DNA from: an uncultured Verrucomicrobiales bacterium
GTDB lineage: Bacteria > Verrucomicrobiota > Verrucomicrobiia > Verrucomicrobiales > Akkermansiaceae
Assembly: GCA_937934595.1 (NCBI GenBank)
Contig: CALGZA010000018.1
Span: 1-64,000, forward strand
Direction: 5' to 3'
Length of the DNA: 64,000 nucleotides
Below, one piece after another: positions 16,700-26,316 of the stretch. Position numbers and translations under genes: made by a program. The notes under the pieces are model-generated. The model was not told where the DNA came from, ran no database searches, and saw nothing but the letters and a program-made list of their open reading frames with translations. The stretch's first letter is position 1, and every line of letters begins with the position of its first letter.

Positions 16700-17893
16700 T
16701 TAGATCACACCTAAATCTCTACCCGCCCTAATAAAAGCCTCTATCCCCTTATCAAGCTGCTCTTTACTATGAGCAGCACTAATCTGAGTTCTTATCCTAG
16801 CCGTATCATGAGGCACCACAGGATAAAAAAAGCCTATAGCAAATACCCCATAATCCAAAAGCTTCTCCGAAAACTTCTGTGATAAAGCCGCATCACCTAA
16901 CATAACAGGTGAAATAGGATGGTCATCACCAGAAATAGTAAAACCAGTCGAGGCCATATTATCTCTAAAATAACGGGTATTCTCTTTCACCTTATCAGCA
17001 TATTCATTCGTCTCCTCAAGCATATCAAACACCTCCAATGAAGCAGCTACAATCACCGGCGCTACAGAATTAGAAAACAAATACGGACGTGATCGCTGAC
17101 GCAATAAATCAATAATCTCCTTCTTCCCAGAAGTATAACCACCAGACGCACCACCAAGAGCCTTACCAAGCGTTCCTGTCGTTATATCAATCCCCCCAAA
17201 CAACCCACAGTGCTCATGAGTCCCCCTGCCCCTCTCACCCAGAAACCCAGTCGAGTGACAGTCATCAAAATGAACAATCGCATTATACTTCTCAGCCAAC
17301 TCATGAACCTTGTCTAGCTGACATATAATCCCATCCATAGAGAAAACCCCATCAGTCGTTATCAATTTAAACCGAGCCCCAGCCTCATCAGCCTCCTTAA
17401 GCTTCGCCTCCAAATCCTCCATATCGTTATTCGCATAACGGAAACGCTTAGCCTTACACAAACGAACGCCATCAATTATAGACGCATGGTTCAAACTATC
17501 AGAAATCACAGCATCCTCCGCCGTCAAAAGAACCTCAAACAATCCACCATTCGCATCAAAACAAGACGGATACAATATCGTATCCTCCGTACCCAAATAA
17601 CTAGAAATCTTCTCCTCCAACTCGCGATGCAAAGTCTGAGTGCCACAAATAAACCGCACAGAAGCCATTCCAAAGCCCCACTTCTTAGCCGCAGCAGACG
17701 CTGCAGCCACTACCCGCGGATGATCAGCCAACCCAAGGTAATTATTAGCACACATGTTAATTACCTCAGAACCATCCTCCAAGGTAACAGTCGCATTCTG
17801 TGAAGACGAAATAAAACGCTCACTCTTAAAAAGACCAGCCTCTTTGATACCTGTTAGAGTCGAAGTTAAATGACTTTGTAATTCTCTCGGATA
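16700..17893 (-). CDS. kbl: Glycine C-acetyltransferase (2-amino-3-ketobutyrate CoA ligase)
   Basis: PLP-dependent alpha-oxoamine synthase with '[15 protein letters not shown]', '[11 protein letters not shown]', '[10 protein letters not shown]' and the PLP-lysine motif '[15 protein letters not shown]'. It cleaves 2-amino-3-ketobutyrate with CoA to glycine and acetyl-CoA in threonine breakdown. The ORF is open to ATG 17926 (408 aa). I choose ATG 17893 ([10 protein letters not shown]), which gives 397 residues as in the E. coli enzyme; neither start has a clear ribosome site. Threonine dehydrogenase (tdh), its usual partner, is not in the window. Confidence 0.92.
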   Translation of the reverse strand, partial: YPRELQSHLTSTLTGIKEAGLFKSERFISSSQNATVTLEDGSEVINMCANNYLGLADHPRVVAAASAAAKKWGFGMASVRFICGTQTLHRELEEKISSYLGTEDTILYPSCFDANGGLFEVLLTAEDAVISDSLNHASIIDGVRLCKAKRFRYANNDMEDLEAKLKEADEAGARFKLITTDGVFSMDGIICQLDKVHELAEKYNAIVHFDDCHSTGFLGERGRGTHEHCGLFGGIDITTGTLGKALGGASGGYTSGKKEIIDLLRQRSRPYLFSNSVAPVIVAASLEVFDMLEETNEYADKVKENTRYFRDNMASTGFTISGDDHPISPVMLGDAALSQKFSEKLLDYGVFAIGFFYPVVPHDTARIRTQISAAHSKEQLDKGIEAFIRAGRDLGVI

Positions 17894-17947
17894 CATGCAA
17901 ACAATAAAGCCAGTTTTACTGACCATGTGAAGCCGAATCTAAAGATT

Positions 17948-19321
17948 TTATCTCGTGGGCGGTAAAACAAGTAACACACTGGTCATACAAAACGCTTCAC
18001 CCGCATCCATAGCCTTTTTAGCGTGCCCAGCTCCCCATGAATCAGTATATATAATCTTATCGGTCTTCTCATTATATCCTATAATAACACGCATGTGACC
18101 ACCTCTAACCTGCGGTATGCCCTCCTCAGCAAAAAGCCCCAACTGTAAACACCAACCCACCGGTATACCCTGTTTGATATACTCCTTTATCTTACTCTTA
18201 AACCTTGAAAATGAATTCTTCTTTATCATCACTTCACGAAAAACCTTAGGATCGCATTTATGCAGAAAATAACTAAAGCTTATACTCTCCTTACTTGAAA
18301 TCCTCGAATACGGCTTCTTACCAGGTATATCTATACTCTTGGCCTTCCTCTTTTTAGCTAGCTGCTGGTAAGAATTTATATCGCGCATCATAGCTTTCAT
18401 TCCAGATACATAGACACGGTAATCTAACTCTTTAGCTGTAATCCCCTTAGGATATTCATACAGTACATTCACACGTGAATTCAACTTACTTGTAACTTTC
18501 TTAAGCGCATTTACCATCTCTGAAATAGAAGTACCTCCTCTTGCACTAGATCCAGCTAACTGCGCTATCTCATGCTGATCCGTAGAACGTCCATAATATT
18601 GATAAATACGCGCAGCAGACGCACACGCACAGTATCCTTTCCGCCCTTGGTCAACCATAGGCAAATTACTAATGTAAACCTCTCCAGTCTTATGATCACT
18701 CTTTACATTTAGAGAGAGTGAGCTACGGCTAGCCGTAGCCTCACCCCTACCCGCACTCTTCTTAGACATCGCTCTAAGCCTCAAGAACTCAGGCCTTCCA
18801 GTAGTAGATCGTGACGCCTCTAAACGGTAAACACTACCTTCCCAACTCCAAACGTCAGCCACTATACTAACCGTCCCCTTCTTCTTCTCTGTCCTAGGCT
18901 TAGTAGCAAGCTTATCAGTGATACCAGACCTAAGCTTACTTATAAGCTTACCAAATTCACCTACACTAATCGCCCCATTATCCCCTCTATTATAGAAAGA
19001 TATCGATAAAGCCTTTATCTCCTTCCCTCCATTTGACAACATAAGACTCTCACCAGCTCTTACTCCAAACATACGGAAACCTCTCCCTTCAGAACGCAAA
19101 GCCTTCTTCCTCGCTGACTGCCACCTAAAGCCAAATTTCCTATTCGCAGGCTTTTTGAAAAATTCCACTGCATTCACCCCCCAGAGTTCCTTATCAAAAA
19201 CCAAAATATCTACATCAACAGGCTTCACCACCACCCTTCTCCTTGTCTGGCCACTTGCTAACAACGAGCAAACAAAACCAAATACACACATCAATATTAC
19301 TATTCTATTTTTACAACACAT
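17948..19321 (-). CDS. Secreted C39-like cysteine peptidase-fold protein
   Basis: The 457-residue protein has a signal peptide (NRIVILMCVFGFVCSLLASG). A long N-terminal region of unknown fold is followed from about residue 220 by a papain-like C39-type domain. The nucleophile region is 'MVDQGRKGYCACASAARIYQYYG', the histidine is in 'VRGGHMRVIIGYN', and the acidic partner is in 'IIYTDSWGAGH'. The Cys-His-Asp triad is therefore present. No ABC transporter or leader-peptide substrate is adjacent, so bacteriocin processing is unlikely. A stand-alone periplasmic or extracellular protease is a better inference. Confidence 0.72.
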   Translation of the reverse strand: MCCKNRIVILMCVFGFVCSLLASGQTRRRVVVKPVDVDILVFDKELWGVNAVEFFKKPANRKFGFRWQSARKKALRSEGRGFRMFGVRAGESLMLSNGGKEIKALSISFYNRGDNGAISVGEFGKLISKLRSGITDKLATKPRTEKKKGTVSIVADVWSWEGSVYRLEASRSTTGRPEFLRLRAMSKKSAGRGEATASRSSLSLNVKSDHKTGEVYISNLPMVDQGRKGYCACASAARIYQYYGRSTDQHEIAQLAGSSARGGTSISEMVNALKKVTSKLNSRVNVLYEYPKGITAKELDYRVYVSGMKAMMRDINSYQQLAKKRKAKSIDIPGKKPYSRISSKESISFSYFLHKCDPKVFREVMIKKNSFSRFKSKIKEYIKQGIPVGWCLQLGLFAEEGIPQVRGGHMRVIIGYNEKTDKIIYTDSWGAGHAKKAMDAGEAFCMTSVLLVLPPTR

Positions 19322-19430
19322 ATAGATATAATTTGAACAAACTGATCACTCCTGTATAGAAAAATATTCAAAAAACTCTAAGACTAAACAAACTAAAATA
19401 ACCTATATTACTGTATATCAATCAACTAAC

Positions 19431-20156
19431 CTACCATACCCCCTGCTCCTTTAACTGCCTCTTCGCCACCTCAGCCCACCCCCTATTTGCCGCAGGAGAC
19501 GCCGGTGACGGGTGTAATATCTTGCCCACTTTCCCTTCGTAGCCCGGAAGATGTTCAGCCAAAGTCGCCTTAAACTGCTTCTCCGCAAAAACCCCTACAC
19601 CTATCAAATACTCAGGCTGCATCTCCTTAATCATCTGCGCCAAATGCCATCGACACGCAGCATCCACTGGCGCCACCTCATCCGCAACTAACTTATCTGG
19701 CGTTATATTCCTACCCGTCTCACCCATCCACACCAATGGACAAAAATTAGTAACAAAATGATCCGCAAAAAAATCATCCACACATGGAAACTCCTCAGAA
19801 AATAAGCCCCACAACCGCCTACCACTCACCTCAGATCGAGGACAACCAAAACCCTGAACAGGTCGCTTAGGATGCTCATTTTCCGGCGTAGCTACCAGTG
19901 TCTCTATCCCCATCCACTCACTAACAGCTGCCACCTCACCAAAAGGCACTCCTGTCTGCGCCATACCCCATGGCCCAGGATTCATCCCCAAAAAAAGCAC
20001 CCGCTTCTCCCCACCACCATAACGCTCCAAATACATCCGATGCGGCTCCCATGCATAAACTAATGGATTATAAACATGAGTCACAGGCTCTGAAAAAATC
20101 AACCCACTCAAATCCCTAACCATCCTCTTTGCAAACTTCTGCAGTTTATCTGACAT
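19431..20156 (-). CDS. SMUG1-type single-strand-selective uracil-DNA glycosylase
   Basis: Family 3 uracil-DNA glycosylase with the active-site loop 'LFLGMNPGPWGMAQTGVPFG' and the second motif 'LHPSPASPAANRGW'. It excises uracil and related damaged bases from DNA. The ORF track starts at TTG 20174 (247 aa); ATG 20156 (MSDKLQKFAKRM, 241 aa) is more credible. SMUG1 is best known in animals, but bacterial homologues occur in some phyla including PVC members. It stands alone, divergent from sufT. Confidence 0.87.
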   Translation of the reverse strand: MSDKLQKFAKRMVRDLSGLIFSEPVTHVYNPLVYAWEPHRMYLERYGGGEKRVLFLGMNPGPWGMAQTGVPFGEVAAVSEWMGIETLVATPENEHPKRPVQGFGCPRSEVSGRRLWGLFSEEFPCVDDFFADHFVTNFCPLVWMGETGRNITPDKLVADEVAPVDAACRWHLAQMIKEMQPEYLIGVGVFAEKQFKATLAEHLPGYEGKVGKILHPSPASPAANRGWAEVAKRQLKEQGVW

Positions 20157-20262
20157 AACCCCATATTGATACAATCACCTCCCCAATAGCACGCAAAAAA
20201 ATCCAAGATCTGCAGCCACCTAAACCATACACTTCCCACTTGCTTTTTCTAAATGCTCAGGC

Positions 20263-20829
20263 ATGACTATTACCATGCAGCAAGAAATCATACTAGAACG
20301 TGAAGTAGAAGCCGTTCAGATCCCAAGCGGAGACGCCATCATACTTCCACAAGGCACCCCCGTAATGATCACCCAGACTCTAGGAGGAACATACACCGTA
20401 GCCACGCAAGCCGGACTCGCCAGAATCTCAACCAAAGATGTTGACGCCCTAGGTATTGACCCTAACGAACAAGCCGAAAAAACAGCACAATCAGAAGCAC
20501 TCAAAGACGCCCCACTAGATGAACAAGTCTGGGCCGCACTCAAAGAAGTTTACGATCCAGAAATCCCCGTAGATATCGTAAACCTCGGCCTCGTCTACGA
20601 TTGCATTCTCAAGGAATCAGAAAAAGACTCAAGCAAATCAACCGTAAACGTCAAAATGACACTCACCGCTCCAGGCTGCGGAATGGGACCAGTCATCGCA
20701 GCAGACGCCCAGTCTCGCATCATGACCATCGACAACATCGAAGATGCCACAGTTGACCTTGTCTGGGATCCAGTGTGGACCCAAGACATGATCACCGAAG
20801 AAGGTAAAATGAAGCTCGGAATGGTCTAG
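20263..20829 (+). CDS. sufT: Putative Fe-S cluster assembly protein SufT (DUF59/MIP18 domain)
   Basis: The 188-residue protein has the long-SufT layout: a small N-terminal domain ('IPSGDAIILPQGTPVMITQTLGG') and a C-terminal DUF59 domain ('WAALKEVYDPEIPVDIVNLGLVYD', 'MTLTAPGCGMGPVIAADAQSRI'). SufT supports maturation of Fe-S proteins. Length matches the long SufT family. Other suf genes are not in the window. Confidence 0.88.
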   Translation: MTITMQQEIILEREVEAVQIPSGDAIILPQGTPVMITQTLGGTYTVATQAGLARISTKDVDALGIDPNEQAEKTAQSEALKDAPLDEQVWAALKEVYDPEIPVDIVNLGLVYDCILKESEKDSSKSTVNVKMTLTAPGCGMGPVIAADAQSRIMTIDNIEDATVDLVWDPVWTQDMITEEGKMKLGMV

Positions 20830-20856
20830 AAATCTAACAAAATAACCCTCCCTACC

Positions 20857-21351
20857 CTAACTCACCTCTCCATCCAAATCACCATCCATAAACATCACCA
20901 AAGAAGGCAACGCCTTCTTTAAAACTTGAGCCACCGCTTGATAAGCTCTCGGCCCCTGCCCTATAGGATCAGGCAAGTCCAAGCCAACCTTCCCATTAAA
21001 AGAAACAAAATCACACACCAAATTACACTTCTCCGCATAATCCGGAAATGAATGCACCAGCATATCCAGATGACTCTCCGTCATTGCAAATACATGCGTA
21101 GCTCTCTCCAGCATCTCTCTATCCACTGGCCGGCTCCTAAATCCATCCACTATAGCATCAGCTGAATTACCCCTTAAAACACTAGCCGTCTCCGAGCTCA
21201 TCCTATCACCAGCGTAAGCCGCCACACCAGCTGAACCCAGCAGCTCATACGCCGGATTACCCTCAACCAGCTTCCTAAACAAACCCTCAGCCATAGGACT
21301 ACGGCACGTATTCCCAGTACAAACAAAAAGTACTTTTTTCTTATCACTCAT
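20857..21351 (-). CDS. Low-molecular-weight protein-tyrosine phosphatase family protein
   Basis: The 164-residue protein starts with the P-loop 'VLFVCTGNTCRSPMAEG' (CX5R: CTGNTCR) and has the general-acid loop 'DLPDPIGQGPRAYQ'. These are diagnostic of LMW-PTPs, which dephosphorylate protein tyrosine or arginine. It lies 15 bases downstream of the beta-CASP RNase gene on the same strand. An arsenate reductase is less likely because the DP loop is intact and no ars genes are near. Confidence 0.88.
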   Translation of the reverse strand: MSDKKKVLFVCTGNTCRSPMAEGLFRKLVEGNPAYELLGSAGVAAYAGDRMSSETASVLRGNSADAIVDGFRSRPVDREMLERATHVFAMTESHLDMLVHSFPDYAEKCNLVCDFVSFNGKVGLDLPDPIGQGPRAYQAVAQVLKKALPSLVMFMDGDLDGEVS

Positions 21352-21366
21352 CTTACTATTACCCCA

Positions 21367-22773
21367 TTAAAACTCAACCTCTTCACCAAGAACACCCACG
21401 CTAACCTCACCATCGTGCACCTCCTTCAAAGCATCACAAAAGCTCTCACTCCTACTCTGCTCACCATGGACCAACCACACCTTACTCTTCGGCCCAGTCA
21501 TCGCATTAAAATAATCAATCAACTCAGAGTGATCAGCATGACCAGAAAAAGAATCCATTATCTCAACCTGCGCCCTCACTGGATACGGCTTACCAAATAT
21601 CTTAACCTCATCCCAGCCCTCACGTATCTTCCAACCAAGAGTATTCTGTGCACAATAACCAACAAACAAAATCGTATTCTCTGGCTCAGAAATCCCATTC
21701 TTAAGATGATGTAATATCCTACCCGCCTCACACATCCCAGATGCAGATATAATGATAGCCTGACCATCGCGCTTATTCAGATCCTTTGACCCATTCACAC
21801 TTCGTATAAGAGTCAATCCCTCAAACCCAAACGGATCAGCCTTCTCAAATAAAAAATTATAAATCTCCTTATTAAAACACTCTGGATGCAACCGGAAAAT
21901 CTCCGTCGCATTTACAGCCAAAGGACTATCCACATACACCGGCACCTCAGGAATAGACTTCTCCTCAAACAACTGATGCAATACATACAGCAACTGCTGT
22001 GTGCGCTCCACCGCAAAAGAAGGTATAATAATCTTACCACCCCTCTCTAAAGCCCTATTAACTATATCCGCTATCTCCGCATCAGCTCGCGTACCTAACT
22101 CATGCTCCCTTCCCCCATAAGTACTCTCCATCAATACATAATCCACATCATCCACCGCAGCAGGATTCCTCAAAATATCATTATCCCCCCTGCCTACATC
22201 ACCAGAGAAAAGCAAACGCTTCTTCTTACCATCAGAATCATCCTCTATATCCAAAACCACCTGTGCACTACCCAGAATATGACCAGCATCAACAAAATGC
22301 ATCGTCACACCCTTACCTATCAACATAGGCCTATCATAACCCACATTCACAAACTGCCTCAAACACAGCTCCGCATCCACCTCCTCATACAACGGCTCCA
22401 CAGGAGGTAAATCACTCCTTTTCCTCTTCTTATTCAGATACGCCACATCCTTCTCCTGTATACGCGCACTATCAGCAAGCATGATCTGACACAAATCCCT
22501 AGTCGCAAACGTAGCATAAATATTCCCCTTAAAACCCCTCTTTGTTAAATTAGGCAAATTACCACTATGGTCAATGTGAGCATGACTCAAAACCACACTA
22601 TCCACCTCCTCTGGCTTAAAATAAGGAAAACCACAGTTAACCTCATAAGCATCCTTTCGCCGTCCCTGATACAAACCACAATCCAAAAGTATCTTCTGCC
22701 CGTTCACCTCTAACAAATGTTGAGACCCAGTCGTCGTTCCTGCCGCTCCACAAAATTTTAATTTCATATCCAT
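21367..22773 (-). CDS. MBL-fold beta-CASP ribonuclease (RMMBL domain)
   Basis: The 468-residue protein has the metallo-beta-lactamase motif SHAHIDHSGNLP, 'VDAGHILGSAQVVLDI' and 'LFSGDVGRGDNDIL'. The beta-CASP insert ('IIPSFAVERTQQLLYVLHQLF', 'ASGMCEAGRILHHLKNG') and the C-terminal RNA-specificity motif 'VWLVHGEQSRSESF' follow. Family members process RNA (CPSF73/YSH1-like) using two zinc ions. The N-terminus MDMKLKFCGAAGTTTGSQHLLE is typical. Likely cytosolic RNA processing; the target is unknown. Confidence 0.9.
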   Translation of the reverse strand: MDMKLKFCGAAGTTTGSQHLLEVNGQKILLDCGLYQGRRKDAYEVNCGFPYFKPEEVDSVVLSHAHIDHSGNLPNLTKRGFKGNIYATFATRDLCQIMLADSARIQEKDVAYLNKKRKRSDLPPVEPLYEEVDAELCLRQFVNVGYDRPMLIGKGVTMHFVDAGHILGSAQVVLDIEDDSDGKKKRLLFSGDVGRGDNDILRNPAAVDDVDYVLMESTYGGREHELGTRADAEIADIVNRALERGGKIIIPSFAVERTQQLLYVLHQLFEEKSIPEVPVYVDSPLAVNATEIFRLHPECFNKEIYNFLFEKADPFGFEGLTLIRSVNGSKDLNKRDGQAIIISASGMCEAGRILHHLKNGISEPENTILFVGYCAQNTLGWKIREGWDEVKIFGKPYPVRAQVEIMDSFSGHADHSELIDYFNAMTGPKSKVWLVHGEQSRSESFCDALKEVHDGEVSVGVLGEEVEF

Positions 22774-22886
22774 ACAACTTACTCATCATCTCTGACATGG
22801 AAAGAGAAAACTCAAGCACCTTAAAAAGACACTAAATTACACAACAAAAACACAACAACTCAAAACCACAACAAGCTAAAACTCTA

Positions 22887-24035
22887 TTACATTCTAACCC
22901 AACACTCTTCATCAATAACCCAGAAATTCTTCAGCTTCTCTATCTCCTTTTTACGTAAATTATAAACTTTAGTCACATGCCTCAACTCAGGCAGACCCAC
23001 AGCTTCACCTCCCGCCAGCTTTGACTCAGCCAGCTCCTGCTGCACAGACTTCAAAATCCTCCAGTCCTTCAACATCCGCCTAACCTCCATTACCATATCC
23101 TTATTCAGAGTAGACGGCTCCGCCAACTTAGCCCTCAGATCAGTCAAACCCAAGTTACTCTTTAACATATTCATACCAGGAAGAACCGGCTTAGCATCAA
23201 CATGATTCTTCTTCATCTCACCAGCAATCTGACTAGAATTAGCCAGAACCCGCCAACGCTTCCAGTCAGAAAAACCCGGATCCTTAACCCCTCGATAAAA
23301 ATTCAATTTACCCTTATAATCACTCAGCTTCACATCATGATACTCAGCATTAAAAAAATCCCTCACCCTATTGAGCCACTGCTCGCGCTCCTTTTTAATC
23401 ACACCATCAGTCTTTACAAGCTCTCTATCCACAGCCTTATTTGGCTTCACCTCCCCCTCAGCAGAAAGCTTCCGCTTAATCTTAGCCAGATCCCTCTCCG
23501 CACTCTCAATAATCTCACCCTGACAAAACAACACATGCAAATTAACAACCTCCTCACGCTGAACAGCCTCAGCCTCTACACCCTGAGTCACCCTACCCCA
23601 CTCAGTCTGAGTCAACGAATGAGAAATATTCTTCAAGTCCGTGATCGACTCCAGCTGCCTCGGTAAGGAAGCTATCGGATCCTTCATCGCCTTAGCTATC
23701 TCACTCGGATTAAGAGTCATCTGCACACTACTACTTAAGCTTTTCCTTAACTCATGAGTTAGATTATTAACCAGCCCCTTCTTATGCAGAGACTCCTCTC
23801 TACTCAATAAAGCCTTCCTATACTTCGTATTCCTCTCTTTCATCAGCTCAGAAGCCTCCCGCCAAGATATCTCCACCTTCTTAAAAGGAGACTGCGCAGC
23901 CAGCTCACGGGTATAACTCTCCCCCTTACTCTCTACCTCATGCTTCAGCACCTGCTCTACCTCCACAGTAGCGCACTGAGTGAACAACATCAGAGAAAAT
24001 ACCAACAATATCAATCGCTCAAAAATATCTTTCAT
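22887..24035 (-). CDS. Lipoprotein with long helical, TolC-like region
   Basis: The ORF track starts at GTG 24065; ATG 24035 gives a clean lipoprotein signal (MKDIFERLILLVFSLMLFTQC). After it, 'KKVEISWREASELMKERNTKYRKALLSREE' resembles the first repeat of TolC-family proteins ('lsw.eA..ll...N..l..a'). The rest is mostly charged helix without further motifs. About 380 residues. No transporter genes adjoin it. It may be a degenerate or specialised outer-membrane helical protein. Function unknown. Confidence 0.6.
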   Translation of the reverse strand: MKDIFERLILLVFSLMLFTQCATVEVEQVLKHEVESKGESYTRELAAQSPFKKVEISWREASELMKERNTKYRKALLSREESLHKKGLVNNLTHELRKSLSSSVQMTLNPSEIAKAMKDPIASLPRQLESITDLKNISHSLTQTEWGRVTQGVEAEAVQREEVVNLHVLFCQGEIIESAERDLAKIKRKLSAEGEVKPNKAVDRELVKTDGVIKKEREQWLNRVRDFFNAEYHDVKLSDYKGKLNFYRGVKDPGFSDWKRWRVLANSSQIAGEMKKNHVDAKPVLPGMNMLKSNLGLTDLRAKLAEPSTLNKDMVMEVRRMLKDWRILKSVQQELAESKLAGGEAVGLPELRHVTKVYNLRKKEIEKLKNFWVIDEECWVRM

Positions 24036-24144
24036 GAGTCTCATCCCATACTTATACGCAACCACTTATTCATTCTTTCAACATCTACCATCATTCTCCC
24101 ACAAAAGGCTTTCATCCAGACTGCCACTGAGATAATTTCAACCC

Positions 24145-24729
24145 ATGCGGAACAAAGCAAAGGAACACGAAGCCAGAGATAACAAACACACACGCGGCAG
24201 AGAAATCAAAGGCGGCGGTGGACTCGCTAAAGGTGAAGACGCCATCCCATCCATCCTTAAAGACAAAGCAAACCCATTCATCCTCATCCTAGACTGCGTG
24301 ACTGACCCACACAACCTAGGCGCCATTCTCAGAACCGCTAATGGCGCTGGCATAGACGCGGTAATCGCCCCAAAAGACAAATCCGTTGGACTCACTGAAA
24401 CCGCCCAGCGTGTAGCCGTTGGAGCAGCAGAAACAACTCCATTCATCAGAGTCACCAACCTCGCCAGAACCATGAAAAAACTTCAAAAAGACTACGGAAT
24501 CTGGCTCCTAGGCACCAGCGATAAAGCCACACAGTCACTCTACAACTCAGACCTTAAAGGACCCCTCGGCATCGTCATGGGAGCAGAAGGCTCTGGCATG
24601 CGGCGCCTCACCGAAGAAAACTGTGACATCCTCATCAACCTTCCAATGGCAGGCAAAGTAGACTGCCTCAACGTCAGCGTCGCCACAGGCGTCTGCCTCT
24701 ACGAAGCCGTCAGACAAAGAACCATCTAA
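24145..24729 (+). CDS. TrmH/SpoU-family RNA ribose methyltransferase (RlmB-like)
   Basis: The 194-residue protein has the three SPOUT motifs in order: '[18 protein letters not shown]', '[14 protein letters not shown]' and '[20 protein letters not shown]'. It methylates a 2'-OH using SAM; closest in pattern to RlmB (23S rRNA). The N-terminal L30e-like substrate-binding domain is absent; only a charged Gly-rich leader precedes the catalytic domain. It is followed after 4 bases by the Maf fusion gene, so the two are co-transcribed. Confidence 0.88.
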   Translation: MRNKAKEHEARDNKHTRGREIKGGGGLAKGEDAIPSILKDKANPFILILDCVTDPHNLGAILRTANGAGIDAVIAPKDKSVGLTETAQRVAVGAAETTPFIRVTNLARTMKKLQKDYGIWLLGTSDKATQSLYNSDLKGPLGIVMGAEGSGMRRLTEENCDILINLPMAGKVDCLNVSVATGVCLYEAVRQRTI

Positions 24730-24733
24730 AAAA

Positions 24734-26293
24734 ATGGAAAACAACCCAGACATCATCCTAGCCTCTACGTCCCCTAGAAGAAAAGAGCTCTTAGCAACAC
24801 TCGTTGAAAAGTTCCACATCATCCCCTCACCAGGAGAAGAAATCCACTGCAACGATACACCTCTCATCGAGCTATGCTGCATGAACGCTCAGTCTAAAGC
24901 CGCAGCCATAGCAGGAAAAGCAGAACACACCAAACACATCGTCATCGGCGCAGACACACTAGTCTACATAGACAGCACACCCCTCGGAAAACCAACCAGC
25001 AAAGATGAAGCTATTGCCACACTTAATAAACTCTCAGGAAGAACACACCAAGTCTGCACAGGCGTTTGCATCATACATAATCAACAAGTCAAAACCTTCC
25101 ACGAAATCACCAACGTCAAATTCAAAAAACTCACTCCAGAAATCATCCAACAATACATAGACAAAGTAAACGTCATGGACAAAGCAGGCAGCTACGCCGT
25201 CCAAGACCACGGTGACATGATCATCAGCGAAGTAAACGGAAGCTACGAAAACGTAGTAGGCCTACCCCTAGAATCCCTCAGACCACATCTCACCAATCTC
25301 GGCATACAATGCATACCCCCTAAGCAGCAAGTCCCCACAGATCACCGCTACCCCCTCCTATTTAACCCCAATGCCAGAAGCAACAGAGGAAAACGCTCAC
25401 TCCGCTTCTTCATGTCAAACGCCAGCGACTTCGTCCTCTACGCCACCCGCAGCATTCAAGACGCAAACGAAATCACCACCAAGTTCGCATCCAACAAAGA
25501 ACCAGTCGTCATAGCCGCAGGAGGGGACGGAACACTTAACGCTATCATCAAAGGACTCATAGGCTCAGATACAGCACTCGGAATACTACCCACAGGCACC
25601 ATGAACGTATTCGCCAGAGAAATGGGAATCCCCATACCAAATGTCCAACGATCAAATCTCAACCGCGCACTCAAAGTCATCAAAAACGGGCACATCAAAA
25701 AAGTTGACCTATTCCAAGCCAACGGCCACCCATTCCTACAAATGGCAGGCGTAGGATTCGACGCTCAAGTCATCGAAGACACCACCATCGAATCCAAAAA
25801 ATTACTCGGCCCACTCGCATACCTCATGAGCGCCGTTAAACTACTCGGTGAAAACCCTCCTAAAATGAAACTCATCTGCAACGACGGACGTGAAATAGAA
25901 GGAGTCGCCGTCCTAGCAGGAAACGGAGAACTCTACGGAGGACAAGTCAGACTATTCCCAAAAGCAAACAACAACGACGGACTCCTAGACATCCTCGTCT
26001 TCAAAGAAACAGGTTACAAATTCGTAGTAGACACACTAAAAGGAATCGCAGGTGTACTAGACCTCGTCAAATCATCCGTAGAATACATCCAAGCAGATGA
26101 ATTTAAAGTCATCTCAGACCGAGATGTCCCCATCGAAGTAGACGGTGAATACCTCGGAAGACACACCGAAGTAAACTTCACCACCACAGGATCCCACCTC
26201 AAAGTACTCGCCCCCGAACAACCCATCGGAGGCATCATCAAAGACTGGACCGACTGGGTGCAAAATATCCCCAGAAAAATAGCAGGCGAATAA
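24734..26293 (+). CDS. Fusion of Maf nucleotide pyrophosphatase and diacylglycerol-kinase-family lipid kinase
   Basis: A single 519-codon frame. Residues 1 to about 190 are a Maf/YhdE/YceF domain ('LASTSPRRKELL', 'VIGADTLVY', 'GSYAVQDHGDMIISEVNGSY', 'VVGLPLE'), which hydrolyses non-canonical or modified NTPs. Residues about 205-515 are a DAGK/YegS-type kinase ('LLFNPNARSNRGKRSL', 'VIAAGGDGTLNAIIKGL', 'LPTGTMNVFAREMGIP', 'GVGFDAQVIEDT'). Both halves keep their catalytic motifs, and no internal stop or obvious start separates them. Maf domains are usually separate or fused to methyltransferases; this pairing is unfamiliar to me. Linked to the upstream rRNA methyltransferase gene. Confidence 0.9.
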   Translation: MENNPDIILASTSPRRKELLATLVEKFHIIPSPGEEIHCNDTPLIELCCMNAQSKAAAIAGKAEHTKHIVIGADTLVYIDSTPLGKPTSKDEAIATLNKLSGRTHQVCTGVCIIHNQQVKTFHEITNVKFKKLTPEIIQQYIDKVNVMDKAGSYAVQDHGDMIISEVNGSYENVVGLPLESLRPHLTNLGIQCIPPKQQVPTDHRYPLLFNPNARSNRGKRSLRFFMSNASDFVLYATRSIQDANEITTKFASNKEPVVIAAGGDGTLNAIIKGLIGSDTALGILPTGTMNVFAREMGIPIPNVQRSNLNRALKVIKNGHIKKVDLFQANGHPFLQMAGVGFDAQVIEDTTIESKKLLGPLAYLMSAVKLLGENPPKMKLICNDGREIEGVAVLAGNGELYGGQVRLFPKANNNDGLLDILVFKETGYKFVVDTLKGIAGVLDLVKSSVEYIQADEFKVISDRDVPIEVDGEYLGRHTEVNFTTTGSHLKVLAPEQPIGGIIKDWTDWVQNIPRKIAGE

Positions 26294-26316
26294 TACCACC
26301 CCCTGCTACCAACAAC

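Noticed and set aside
17948-19321. Bacteriocin-processing exporter
   Set aside because: No ABC transporter domains and a secretory signal instead.
20857-21351. Arsenate reductase
   Set aside because: The LMW-PTP acid loop DPIG is intact and no arsenic resistance genes are near.
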